From positions 186,001-250,000 of the forward strand of contig JAPZLL010000024.1 in the NCBI GenBank assembly GCA_036250225.1: a stretch of DNA of 64,000 nucleotides, read 5' to 3'. The notes beneath the pieces were generated by a model. It worked only from the letters and a program-made list of their open reading frames with translations, searched no databases and had not been told where the DNA came from. Below, in pieces: positions 11,081-20,970 of this stretch. Origin of the DNA: Cercophora sp. LCS_1. Taxonomy: Eukaryota > Ascomycota > Sordariomycetes > Sordariales > Lasiosphaeriaceae. Every line of letters begins with the position of its first letter. The first letter of the stretch is position 1. Both the position numbers and the translations under genes were made by a program.

Positions 11081-12976
11081 TTACATCCCATGCCCATGAA
11101 CATCGTGTCCAACCCCATCATCATAATCATCAAGTCCATCATCAACAGGGTCATCCAACCCGTCATCGACAATCTCATCATCCTCAACAACTTCCATTCC
11201 CTCTTCCCACTCCCCCACTTCCTCTCCGTCATCGACAACCTCCATGCCCTCCTCCCATTCACCAACCTCTTCCTCCGGTACCTCTTCCATACCCTCTTCC
11301 CATTCGCCAACCTCTTCCTCCCCCTCGGGGACTTCCTCCATGCCCTCCTCCCAGGCGCCAATCTCCTCCCCATCAGGTTGGCCGCTTTGTCCCTCCCCAG
11401 CCGGGACCCCGTCTTGAGGTTGAGGCGTCGGGACAGCGTGTCCAGCAACTGCATTCCCATCAGCCGCAGGAGTCGGCGGCACAGCACCCTGCCCCTCTTG
11501 TCCCGGAACAGGCTGAGTCTGGGGAACAGGAGGCGGGACTCCCGCAACAGACTGGACAGGTTGCGCCGCCGCACCATCAGTCGGGGCCGCCTGGACCGGA
11601 ACGGCTTGAACGGGTGCCACGGGTGCCACAGGTTGCATCGGGATAGCAGTTGGAGCAGGAGTTCCAGCTGGAACAGCGGATATGGCTCCGGGGATGGCGG
11701 TCACGGCTGCGGGTGCGGTAGCCATCATTACCTGGGCTGAGGTTGAAGGGGCTACGCCGGCTTGAGGGTCGGTTTGGATGGGGACCGGTGTGAGTTGTTG
11801 GCTGGGCGGGACGCCGGTTCCGGGCGCGGCGGGAGTTCCCTGTGCGCCGGGGATGGTGTTGGGGGCTGCGGCCGCCCCAGGAGCTGTACCAGGGCTGGTT
11901 CCCTGCACTGCTGGCTGTGTCGTCGCTACTGTTGGCGCGACAGTACCCGGGGCAGGTTGAAACGACGTAGCGGAAAGAGCATGGATGGGAAGAGTCGTCG
12001 GTGCAGGTGCAACAGCCGGTGCTGGTGTAGCCGCCGGTGCTGTGGCAGCGGGCGCCGTCGCAGGGGCAGGTGTGGCAGTGGGAGCCGGCGTAGCAGTGGG
12101 AGCCGGTGTAGCAGTGGGAGCCGGTGTAGCAGTGGGAGCCGGCTTCGGTGCACCGAAACCGAGCGCCGTGACGAGGTTGTTGATGCTCGAGTTGGCATTG
12201 GTGATGGAACCTGCGAGGCCCTGCACGTTGGTGCCAAAGGCAGTGACGCCGCCTACCACAATACCGGCGGTCGTTGCTGCGGCCGGGGCTACGGCGGGTG
12301 CAGCAGGGGGCGCAGCTGGTGTTGCGGCGGGCGCCGGGGCGGGAGCGGCGACCGGAGCGGCGGGTGCTGTGGTAGCCGGAGCTGGAGCAGCGGTGGCCGC
12401 CTCAGTGGGAGGAGGAGCGGGAGTGGACGCCACCGGAGCGGATGCTGCTGGTGTTGCAGCGACACCGGTCGTGACTGGAGCCCTCGCGGTTGCCGGGGCT
12501 TCAGCTTGTGTGGAAGCAGAGGCAGTGGTAGTCGCGACGGGTGCTGCGGCTGTTTGAGCTGTCGGGGCCGGAGTCGCGGCAGCCGTCGTCACAGGTGCGG
12601 CAACCGGTGTTGAAGCAGGGACTGCGGTAGTTGACGCTGCCGGCGCAGCCACAGTTGGCGCTGTCACTGGTACCGGGGTCGCGACGGTGGGAGCCGGAGC
12701 GGGAACCACTGCTGCCGTCGCGGTATTGGCCGCAGGCGCCTTGACATCGGCCGGAGCAGCAGCATCAACCTTTGGCACCGGGGGAATCGGAGCTGCGGGC
12801 TTCGTTGTCGTTACGGTCGGAGCACCGTTGGTATTGGGTGAAGCCCCATCCTTCTTCTCAGCCGCCTTCGCCGTCGCGACAGGCTTCTTCACCTTGACAA
12901 GTGTGCCATCGGGCTTCCTCACCGTCACAATCGTGAAAGCCGGCTTCGGTGCAGGGGTCTCGGTTGGTTGAGCCAT
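11081..12976 (-). CDS. Pro/Ala/Thr-rich disordered protein with PDGT module and acidic repeat tail
   Basis: A single uninterrupted 631-codon frame from an ATG at 12976. Residues 13-32 (AFTIVTVRKPDGTLVKVKKP) form a short, likely beta-hairpin module that recurs twice in the divergently transcribed neighbour. Residues of about 40-510 are almost entirely A, P, T, V and G, including a perfect ATPAPT tandem, with one more ordered hydrophobic island (VGGVTAFGTNVQGLAG and INNLVTALGFGAPKP). The last 100 residues are strongly acidic, with four copies of a (V/I)G(E/A)WEEGME(E/V)V unit, then Asp-rich repeats and a terminal HDVHGHGM. There is no signal peptide and no clear membrane span, so it is likely intracellular and intrinsically disordered. 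Function unknown. The strong composition bias leaves the antisense strand open as well, but only this frame carries the shared module. Confidence 0.75.
   Translation of the reverse strand: MAQPTETPAPKPAFTIVTVRKPDGTLVKVKKPVATAKAAEKKDGASPNTNGAPTVTTTKPAAPIPPVPKVDAAAPADVKAPAANTATAAVVPAPAPTVATPVPVTAPTVAAPAASTTAVPASTPVAAPVTTAAATPAPTAQTAAAPVATTTASASTQAEAPATARAPVTTGVAATPAASAPVASTPAPPPTEAATAAPAPATTAPAAPVAAPAPAPAATPAAPPAAPAVAPAAATTAGIVVGGVTAFGTNVQGLAGSITNANSSINNLVTALGFGAPKPAPTATPAPTATPAPTATPAPTATPAPATAPAATAPAATPAPAVAPAPTTLPIHALSATSFQPAPGTVAPTVATTQPAVQGTSPGTAPGAAAAPNTIPGAQGTPAAPGTGVPPSQQLTPVPIQTDPQAGVAPSTSAQVMMATAPAAVTAIPGAISAVPAGTPAPTAIPMQPVAPVAPVQAVPVQAAPTDGAAAQPVQSVAGVPPPVPQTQPVPGQEGQGAVPPTPAADGNAVAGHAVPTPQPQDGVPAGEGQSGQPDGEEIGAWEEGMEEVPEGEEEVGEWEEGMEEVPEEEVGEWEEGMEVVDDGEEVGEWEEGMEVVEDDEIVDDGLDDPVDDGLDDYDDGVGHDVHGHGM
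11195..11373 (-). repeat. tandem repeat encoding acidic GEWEEGME units
   Basis: Four degenerate copies of about 36-48 bp within the 3' part of the PAT-rich gene, each encoding a WEEGME core followed by EVP or VVDD-type spacers. Spacing varies in whole codons, so the frame is kept. Confidence 0.7.
12069..12142 (-). repeat. 18-bp tandem repeat encoding ATPAPT
   Basis: About four near-identical 18-bp units in the coding sequence, translating to repeated Ala-Thr-Pro-Ala-Pro-Thr. A likely site of repeat-number polymorphism. Confidence 0.75.
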
Positions 12977-13589
12977 GATGACAATGTGTTCGCTGTCGCA
13001 TCAGCGGGGTGGAAAGAGGTGAGTTGACTGTCAAGGGAAGATATGAGAAAAACAACACCCCGCGACCCCCATCTTTGAGTCCCAATCCTATTGCGACAGC
13101 ATTCGAACCGAGCTGAGCTCTCTGGCGTGATTCCCCTTTCAGAGTAAAAGTTCCTGGGCCGCCAATCAGCCGTGCCGCCGATCTGTGCGACGTCGATAGC
13201 TCACTTCCCGGTTGGGACACGCTATCGACGGTGGCTTGCGTCCAGACTCCTTATCACGACGACGACCAGGTCCGCGACCGCATCTGGGCCGCTTCCCCAT
13301 GTTTTTTTGCCGCCGCGCTGGGAGTTGGACCTGCATGGAAGGATCAGCTGGGGAATATTGATGCAGTTGCCATGCGGTGGTGGCTGGCTGATTGCTGTAG
13401 GGCTGTTGCATTGACGGTCCAGAACTGGATAGCCCCTGGTGATCATCGCGGCCTGGGCCACTGGGGTCGCGGTCGCAATCGGACTTCCCGTCCGGGAAGC
13501 TGTAGCTGAGAATATCAAAACCAATGGAACGCCCGGCTTTTGCTCCAAGGTGATGCATCGTGATTTGAGTCGAAAAGTGAGTGTCCAAC
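12977..13589. promoter_or_regulatory. shared divergent promoter region
   Basis: 613 bp separate the two ATGs of the head-to-head PDGT-module genes. No convincing ORF occupies it, so it must contain both promoters. I did not identify a specific factor site. Confidence 0.5.
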
Positions 13590-16396
13590 ATGACATCAAC
13601 ACCACCAGCTGGAAACACTCCCGCGACCACGGGCTCTGTCCCGGCGCAACCTCCTCCGGGCTTCAAGTTCATCAAAGTCCGAAAACCGGACGGCACCATT
13701 GTCACCGTCAAGAAGAAGCTCACTCCTGAAGAGCTCGAAAAACAACACAATGCGCAAGCCGCTGCTCCCGCTTCCGCTGTGACAACCGATGCGACAACTG
13801 ATGCGACGGAGAAGAAAGCAACCGAGTTCAAGATCATCACCGTCCGCATGCCCGATGGCACGCTCGCCAAAGTGAAGCGACCAATCCAGCCCGGTGAAAC
13901 TGAGAAGCCCGCCGCAGCACCCGCCCAAACACCAACGAGCAAACCCGACGACTCCGAAAAGGAGACACCCGCAACCGCATCGCCCAACCCCACACCCGAC
14001 GAGATCGCCGCGCTCCGCGAACAGCAGCTCGCCAACAAACACCACCGCCGCTCTCGCTTTAAACACGCCCTGCTATTCGGCTTCATCGGCGCAGCGGGCA
14101 GCACCCTCCCCGACCTGGTCGACGGCGATGAGATCGTCTCAGACAGCGACTTTTCCGACGACGAACTCGACGATGAACACCACGATGATGAAGCCTCCTC
14201 CCAAACCACCGATCCAAAGGAGCAAGGTGACAGCTCATCCATGGCCCCCGTCGCCGCAGCCGGCGCAGCTGGTGTAGCAGCCGGCATGCTCGTCGCCGGT
14301 GCAATGGCCGGTCCGCCACCGACCCAACCACCCCCTGTCGCCCAACCCAACGGCCAACAAAAGACGAATGGCAAGGAAGGATACCGCGTCACAGTAAAAG
14401 ACCTCAACGAGCTGGATGAAAAGGCCGAGAAGCGCACCGAGACCGAGACCCCGCTTGAGCGGCGATGGGCCGCCTTCTCGTTTTACTTCTTGGCGAGTTT
14501 GAGTATCGTCCTGCCAATCTGTTTCGTGGTGCTCGCTGGCTTCATCGTCGGGATGGAGGGCAAGTCGACGGATTCGAACTGGAGCAAGATTGAAGACCCG
14601 ATCAAGATTGCCATTACCGTGTGGCCGATTGTTTTCGCGGCCGTCACGGCGCAGGCGTTCAAGACGTGGGCTGCGTACAAGGTCGAGCGGGGGATCAAGC
14701 TCATGGAGCTGGAGCAGTTGGTTGGGAGTAGCTCGTTTGGCGCCGTGATGAAGCAGCCGTTTGTGCTTCGGCGCTTGGACATGTTGACCCTTGGCATCTT
14801 TATCATCTGGGCGCTGTCTCCCATCGGGTCGCAGGCCCTGCAACGCGCCTACTCCCTCAAGCGCGACATGGTTATCGACACTGCGCCGGTGTTGTACCAG
14901 CCAATGCTTGGTCGGAACACGCTGCTGTCCCCGGGTGAGCCGGACCGAACACCCAACGAACTCGCCGAGCTTTGGCAAGCCGCATCTCTCTTGTACATGG
15001 GAGCCCTGATGCCAAGCGGCGTGATGATCCAGAACAGCGAGACCAAGTGGGACCAAGACCTGTACAACCATCCAGTTCCAAAGTTTGTCAAGGGGTTCTA
15101 TGGCGGCTCGGAAGACGCCGCGTCCATGTACGGCCTTCCTGTCGTTCTGGACGAGGCCATGGTATCCAAGCTCGAGTCGACATCGCAGACCGAAGAATCC
15201 GAGAAGGAGAAAAAGGACCAAAAGTCGACCGAAGACCTGATGCCCTTTGAGAACATCACGTTTCCTGTGACCTCCTCCTTCTACAACTTCACTTGCCAGC
15301 CGTGGAGGACTCTTGATCTCGCTGCTCTCGAAGCGACCAACACCAGTTTCAGTCACGCCGAGACCATGGCCATCCGGTTCTCAAGCTCCGTCCCCGACAC
15401 CTCAATCGACCAAATGACATTTGCCACATTGCTGAATATCACTGCACACAATCAAACCAGCTTTTTCGACCAATTCAACCCCGATCCAGCGTGGGTATAC
15501 GGTGTGCTCGACTGCTCCTTCGCCCAAATCTTCTACAACGCCACAGTCGAATGCTTTATCGACGGCAAGTCCGGCACAAGGGCCTTCAACTGCCGCATGT
15601 CCAATACCAAGTATCTCCCCGACTCCGAGATTGATTCGGAGTGGCGCACCGAGCTCCAGGATTTTGCCGAGGAGTTCGTGAAGGGCGCAAATCCGTACCC
15701 CGTTCTCTTTCCCTTCACCCCAAGTGAGTTCCCACATCTCGTTTGACAAGGTCCAGAGACTAACCTGTCCAACCAGCGGAGAAAATGATCTTCGGCTACT
15801 CTCACACAGACGGACACTACGCCGACTTTTCCCAAATGGAATCCCACGACCCGGACTCGTTCGCCTACCAATTTTCCATCCTCTTCAATACCTTCCTCAC
15901 AGTCACCCATTGCCCGTTTTGCATCTCAACCACCTCGTTGTCTCTCATCTCCCCGGCACTGGTTGGTATAGACGCGGAATACGAAGGATACGAACCCTTC
16001 CCCGAGCAGAAACAGTACATCAAACCCGCTGTTGATGCGGTGCGCGTGTATTCTCCGCCAGCACCGATTTATGAATTGGACTGGCGATGGGTAGCTGTGT
16101 TTCTGACCTGCGTAATCATCCTGTTGTTGACGGGTATCGCGAGCGTGGCGTTGGAGAGTGTGCTGGTTGCACCTGATGTCTTGGGATATGCGTCGACGTT
16201 GGCGAGAAATAGTCGGTATTTGCATCTGCCCAAGCACGCGGCCAAGCCAATGAGCGGACCGGAGAGGGCGCGGGTGATTGGTGGGGTTAACGTCATGATT
16301 CAGGATGTGAAGCCCGAGAAGGATGTGGGCAAGATTGCTTTGGGGCTGAAGCATGAGAGGGCCGAGAGGGTTAAGCCTGGCAGGTTGTACAGATAG
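13590..16396 (+). CDS. large fungal membrane protein with two PDGT modules
   Basis: Exons 13590..15723 and 15777..16396 (intron 53 nt, GTGAGT...CTAAC...CCAG) give 917 aa. The ATG at 13590 is the first in frame. The N-terminal cytosolic part carries two copies of the module found in the divergent neighbour: FKFIKVRKPDGTIVTVKKK (about residues 25-43) and FKIITVRMPDGTLAKVKRP (about 80-98). An acidic Asp/Glu-rich patch follows near 185-205. Membrane spans lie near residues 297-322, 337-357 and 397-417. A long, probably extracellular region then carries several N-glycosylation sequons (NIT, NFT, NTS, NQT, NAT). A last span near 815-838 precedes PDVLGYASTLARN, a tail motif I associate with a common uncharacterised family of large fungal membrane proteins. 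Function unknown. Its 3' end converges on the HET gene. Confidence 0.82.
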
Positions 16397-16560
16397 TTGT
16401 CATGCCGGTGTATATAGCGAGGATCCCCAAACGGGGCATGGAATGGGAAGGCATTGTTGCGATGCTCGACTGTTTTGCTTTGGTGAGCCGGTTTGGTGAC
16501 CGGTATGTTTGAAGCCCTCCAGAGTGTTCCATTGTCGTTATGAAGGCAGTTGTTCGAGGC

Positions 16561-18708
16561 TTAGACGAGTTGGATCGTCGATCGCAGACTGTTGCTCAAT
16601 TTCTTCTTGACAGCAGATCCCCAAAGACCACCCATCCCGATTCGGCGGTACGTGTCCCCGCCAACACGCCGGACAAAGAGGACCATGTGCAGGGATTCCC
16701 ATCCCCAAATCAATCCCTGTTCAAGCCAACCGTTCTTTGGCTTCGATGTCAGAACATGAAGTGCAAACGTATCTTGTCCATCCCAGAATGATCGCTGGTC
16801 TTGAAAGTCAGAGTCGTCAAAGCTTGCCCAACCACATACATCCCTCCCGCCCCCTTCCATGAGCGAAACCTTTCGCAGAGGACCCTCGGGTACCGGAACC
16901 GGGAGAGAAGTGGGATCGTTGTCAGTGAAGAGGCCCCAGACACTGACCAGGCACAAGGCGCACTCAATGTGTAGGCCCGTGTACTCAGCGGTGATGGGAT
17001 AGTGTGGGCCGATATCGTCCGAGGATACCTTCTCATGCAGGTATATTGGACTCGGATACACAGAGTTGTCCCGCCTCGTGAAACCCTGGATTGAACAAGC
17101 AACGGTGGTGGTTTGGGGGCGTTTCATGGCGGCGAAGGAGACGGGGGCTAGGAGAGACGCCCAAGACCAGCTGGGAATCCAGGAATCCATTCTTGCGCGT
17201 TTGTCATCCTTTCTCTTCCCCTGCCACAGCAATCCGCGGTAAATGTCGCTCAGCCAAAATCCACACACAAAGGGGTCGAATGCTTGTTTTGCAGAGCCCA
17301 GCGCTACTGAAAACTCGGAGGCGATGCCAGACAGGGCCAGGAGGCGGTCTTTCTGCGGAAAGGTGAGCTCAAGCTCGGAGAACGCCTCGATGATACTGAG
17401 CCAAGTATCCTCGAGTCGCTCCGGGCCGTTGAAGTTGACCAACGGCTTGATCAAGAATGCATGCTGCGAGAGATCCTTGGGAATCCCCAGTCTGTCCCCC
17501 AAAGAATTTCTCGTAAGCTCGGTCTGGCAGTCAAAGTAGACCCCGGCGGAGGCGAAAGTGACAAGCCGGCGGCTCAGGAGCCACTCTTGGAAAACCCAAC
17601 CTCGTCGCAGAAGAATCCCATTTCGAACGTCTGCTTCGTACTCGGTGTTGAGAGGTCGTGTTGGGTAGACGTAGAAGTACCCCCGCTGTTTTCCTCCCTT
17701 TGAGCGATCGTAGTAAGGGATCCGAGCAAGTCGTCTGCCGAAAGGCGGTGGTGGATCTACGAACAGGCCGTCTGGACGAGCGGCGGCAATTGAGAGCAAC
17801 GAGCCTTGATAGTATCCCGCCATTTTCCCGGCTTCGGCCGCCCAGTCGGTTGATCCCTCACCTTGAATAATACACATCGAGTCGATCCAGAGGTGGGCGA
17901 CATCCAGCTGCCGCGCGAGCCATACCGCGTCCTGAAATGTCTTGGGGAGCTCCGCAATCTTGAATCCAACATCTTGCCTTTCTTGATAATTGAGCTGGGT
18001 GGTTTGCGACAATTCGGCCTCTGCACTCCATCTGTGACTGAGAGTCAGATACGATCCTGTTGTTTTCGAGGTGTCCCTAAGAAAGAGTCGCTCTCCTGTC
18101 ACGTCGATACACCTCGTCGGTAGCGCCGCATTGTAAGGGTCAAGCTTTTCTGCGCCAGAGAGAGTCTGACAGCATCGAGGGTGTTGCAAGCAAGCGGCGA
18201 GCCAGTCTTGAAGACCTTCGAGGAAGCTGGGGGCCTTGGGATCCTGGCCCAGAGACCGGCCCGCAATCGCACGAGTGGTTGCGGCGTGGCTCCCTGGTGG
18301 TAGTTAGCATGCGCTTCGAAGCGAGAACGCCTTCGAACCTTTCTCTGCACACACCCGAAAGGCCGTATGGGAGCCTTTCATGGGTTTCTCCGCATCCATC
18401 TTGTACGAAGCTGTTGCCAGAAAAGCGCTGAGTCCGTCGATCTGCAGCCCTTTTGTCTGCTGGGCCTGGTCAATTGAAACACCCCGGGACCGCGTAGCTT
18501 GAAGGAATATTCGCATATGCTCCCCGTCGAGTTTGTCACGGTCTTCAGCCGGCATATTCTCGAGGACACCGTCGAGTAGAATTCGACAAAATGAGCAGCC
18601 TGCCTGGGCGCCCTCACGGGCCAGCTTCAGCTGGTAGGTTCCCCAGCCCCCGGGCGATCGGCAGAGGCTGTGGATGTTGAACCGTTGGCACGAAAAACAA
18701 AGGTCCAT
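16561..18708 (-). CDS. HET (heterokaryon incompatibility) domain protein
   Basis: Exons 18708..18339 and 18293..16561 give 700 aa. The 45-nt intron has an unusual GTTCGA donor but a good GCTAAC branch and CCAG end; it is the choice that reads through AEKGSHAATTRAI into the HET frame. The N-terminus has CFSCQRF and CSFCRILL Cys pairs, usual in this class. The HET domain spans about residues 205-350: YLTLSHRW, AELPKTFQDAVWLARQL, LWIDSMCIIQ, and WAAEAGKMAGYYQGSLLSI. Downstream come RGWVFQEWLLSRR and SWIPSWSWASL, also typical of full-length HET proteins. The HET domain is a TIR-related death-inducing module in fungal non-self recognition, but most paralogues have no known partner. Its 5' end faces a small membrane-protein gene. 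Confidence 0.9.
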
Positions 18709-18962
18709 CTTTGAATTTGTGATCGATGACCGTTGACGTTGAACGTTGATGTGTGAGGGGAAAGGTTGAAGTTCGGATGGCCACCCACGTTGCCAAGCCC
18801 AATGTCAGCTGTGGCGCAGCGTGGGCGCCGCGCATCATGCCCCTGCAGGTTGTGTAACGCTCCTTCTGCGACACTACAAATATGCCGCGTGTCCCAAGTC
18901 CGACCATCCATCTTGTTCGCTCCCTCGTCCAAGACCGCCAGCATCTCATCTCGACACCCAAC

Positions 18963-19586
18963 ATGTCTCATCGACTGCATCTCCACCGACCAAATTTCCA
19001 CCCACCGCCCATTTTCGACCAGGCCATGGCGAACCCCAATCAAGTCCCTCCCGCAGGTGTCGTCCAGCTCTACACCACCCTTGTCATGTTTCGCGCGAGC
19101 ATCCCACTCGGTGGCTTGCTCTTCTCCATCCCCTCTCCCACTCTCTGGCCGGCCTTCTGGCATTTAGTCCTCATGCCTCTCACGATACTCGAAGGGGTCG
19201 CCGCGGGATACTCACGAACGACGGACCTGCGAAAGAAGCGCATGTGGACAATCACCAACGTCGCCCTCTACTTTGCTTCTCTTGCGGTCCTCGTGGTTTG
19301 TTTTCTGCCAGGCCGGGGCCCCGGCGGGCCTCCCATATTGATGCTTGTATTTCCCGATATTCTCAACTTGATCGCCACTGTTGCCTCCTTCTTCACGCTG
19401 CCAATGTTGCGCATAAAGAACTGGCGTGCTCTCCCGTCTGATGACGGTCTGCTGGTGGGGGACGCCGTTCCCGTTGTGGCGTATCACGATGAAGAGGAAG
19501 GGGAGGAAGAAGTTGGGGCTTTGGCAGATGCATTTCGGGCACAGCAAGGAGCGCAAAGTCCAGATGGCGACGAGCAGTCTGGATGA
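18963..19586 (+). CDS. hypothetical small multi-pass membrane protein
   Basis: A single exon. From the ATG at 18963 (A at -3) it is 207 aa. In-frame ATGs at 18882 and 19026 are alternatives, and the recognisable protein begins near the latter (MANPNQVPPAGVVQLYTT). Four hydrophobic segments: a helix around VMFRASIPLGGLLFSI, LWPAFWHLVLMPLTILEGV, ITNVALYFASLAVLVVCF and LVFPDILNLIATVASFF. The cytosolic tail is acidic (HDEEEGEEEVGAL). No known domain. It lies head to head with the HET gene and tail to tail, 20 bp apart, with the glycine-zipper gene. Confidence 0.6.
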   Translation: MSHRLHLHRPNFHPPPIFDQAMANPNQVPPAGVVQLYTTLVMFRASIPLGGLLFSIPSPTLWPAFWHLVLMPLTILEGVAAGYSRTTDLRKKRMWTITNVALYFASLAVLVVCFLPGRGPGGPPILMLVFPDILNLIATVASFFTLPMLRIKNWRALPSDDGLLVGDAVPVVAYHDEEEGEEEVGALADAFRAQQGAQSPDGDEQSG

Positions 19587-19606
19587 CAGTAAACAAGATG
19601 GTCAAT

Positions 19607-20092
19607 CTACTGACTATCCCGTGCGCCCTGCGCCTTGTCTTCCGGCTGTTTACCATCGTTATTATCATCAAGGTGCCCGTGGCCATGATCCTTACCATCG
19701 CTCTCTTTGCTGACGCTATACCAAGGTCCATGAACGGCTCCTACACCTGCACCAACCAACGCCCCCGGGAGCGAGACAACGCCGCTGACAACAGCTCCGA
19801 CAGCGTTCCCAAGACCCATTCCAACCGCAGTCGAGATGCCAACACCACTCGCAGCACCCTGTCCCCATCCGCTCGCCATCATCCGCGCCTTTTTGCTCTC
19901 CCCGTTGGCCTCGACCTCGTCATGGTATGCGGCCTGCCAAAGCCTCTCGCGCTCGGCGGGGTCCTTGACACTCTTGGCCTGCGCTTTAAGCGTATCTTTG
20001 GTCTCCTGGAGGCGCTTGGCTGCTTTGGCGGCCTCGAGGGGCTTGGTGGGAGCTTTTGGTGGCATGGGACTTGAGGGTGGTAATGACGTCAT
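19607..20092 (-). CDS. hypothetical glycine-zipper protein
   Basis: 161 aa from the ATG at 20092 (A at -3, ACAATGACG). After a Pro-rich start comes a charged helix (LEAAKAAKRLQETKDTLKAQ and DPAERERLWQAAYHDEVEAN), then ESKKARMMASGW, then a Gly/Ala-rich stretch with small residues at regular spacing (GVGISTAVGMGLGNAVGAVV, VVSLPGALVGAGVGAVHGP) that looks like a glycine zipper able to pack in a membrane. The tail is Asp/His/Gly rich. Similar small proteins occur widely in Pezizomycotina without assigned function. The frame stays open upstream to a TTG at 20197, but there is no earlier in-frame ATG. Confidence 0.65.
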   Translation of the reverse strand: MTSLPPSSPMPPKAPTKPLEAAKAAKRLQETKDTLKAQAKSVKDPAERERLWQAAYHDEVEANGESKKARMMASGWGQGAASGVGISTAVGMGLGNAVGAVVSGVVSLPGALVGAGVGAVHGPWYSVSKESDGKDHGHGHLDDNNDGKQPEDKAQGARDSQ

Positions 20093-20410
20093 TGTTGCTG
20101 TTGCGCGACGTGAAGGGCCTAGTGATGGTTGGGGTTGGGGTTTGGGTTTGGCGAAGCACCGATGTCCGAGGGGCCACGATGATGAGCACAATCTCAAAGA
20201 ATCTCGCGTTTAGCTTGCTCGCTTCGTGTGTTGTAGTTGTAGAGTGAGAGGCGGGCTTGGGGGATGCGAGCAGCAAGGTCATGCATATGCATGAGCAGCG
20301 GTGATTTGCTTGGCCCGGATGAGCCGGCTTTACCCGCCCTCACCACCAACAAAGACATCTCACATTGTGTCCAAGTTTGACTCCCATGATCTCGAACTCT
20401 CCCATGAAGT

Positions 20411-20970
20411 TCAAGTATACGCATAAGCCCCATCCCTCCTCTCAACCTCAACAGCAACCAACCTCACCTCCTCGCATCCGTCCCTCACCTCGCTCTCCGG
20501 AACAAAAATGCCATGAACACTCCCCTGCAAACAAGCCCGCCACTCCTCAAACCCTTCATACTCAAACCGTCCATCCTCATGAACCGTCACCCCCTTCCCA
20601 GCCCACTCCCTCCCATACCCACCCGCCTTACCCGCCCCGGTGGTCCTCAACCTCCCACTCGGCGGATCGATAAACCAGTACTGACCCCCGGGGACATCGG
20701 CCGCCTGTCTTCATCAGCATCCATTTCATCATGCGATTTCGTAAAAAGAGAACGAACCATCGCCCCATCCGATAACAGAACAGTCTCATTCCCGTAAGTT
20801 GAGCAGACATATTGCGGCGGGGCGTTGTAGCAGTAGACACACGTCTCGGCGGCTTCGCCGATGTGGAACTCGAGGTTGCAGACCTGTGCGATGCGGTTGT
20901 TGAGGGAGGGGTTGTCGCTTTGGACGAGGAGTTTGAAGGGGGCTGCGAAAAGGAGGAGGGAAGGTTTCAT
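20411..20970 (-). CDS. small secreted protein, two exons
   Basis: Exons 20970..20758 and 20704..20411 give 168 aa. The intron (53 nt) has a GTTCGT donor, a GCTGAT-like branch and ACAG; it joins LLSDGAM to AADVPGGQYWFID in frame. The first 18 or so residues (MKPSLLLFAAPFKLLVQS) can serve as a signal peptide. The mature part has six Cys (VCNLEF, TCVYCYN, VCSTYG, RACLQG and DGCEEV), an aromatic YWFIDPPSGRL segment and an acidic C-terminal half. No family recognised. It fits the size and Cys content of secreted effector-like proteins, but that is only inference. Confidence 0.55.

Noticed and set aside
11018..12613. Gly/Ser/Arg/Cys-rich and Pro/Leu-rich plus-strand frames antisense to the PAT-rich gene
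   Set aside because: Produced by the repetitive composition; no module, no conserved motif.
13166..14437. 423-codon antisense frame over the PDGT membrane-protein gene
   Set aside because: Ser/Ala/Val-rich mirror of the sense codons without splice or start support.
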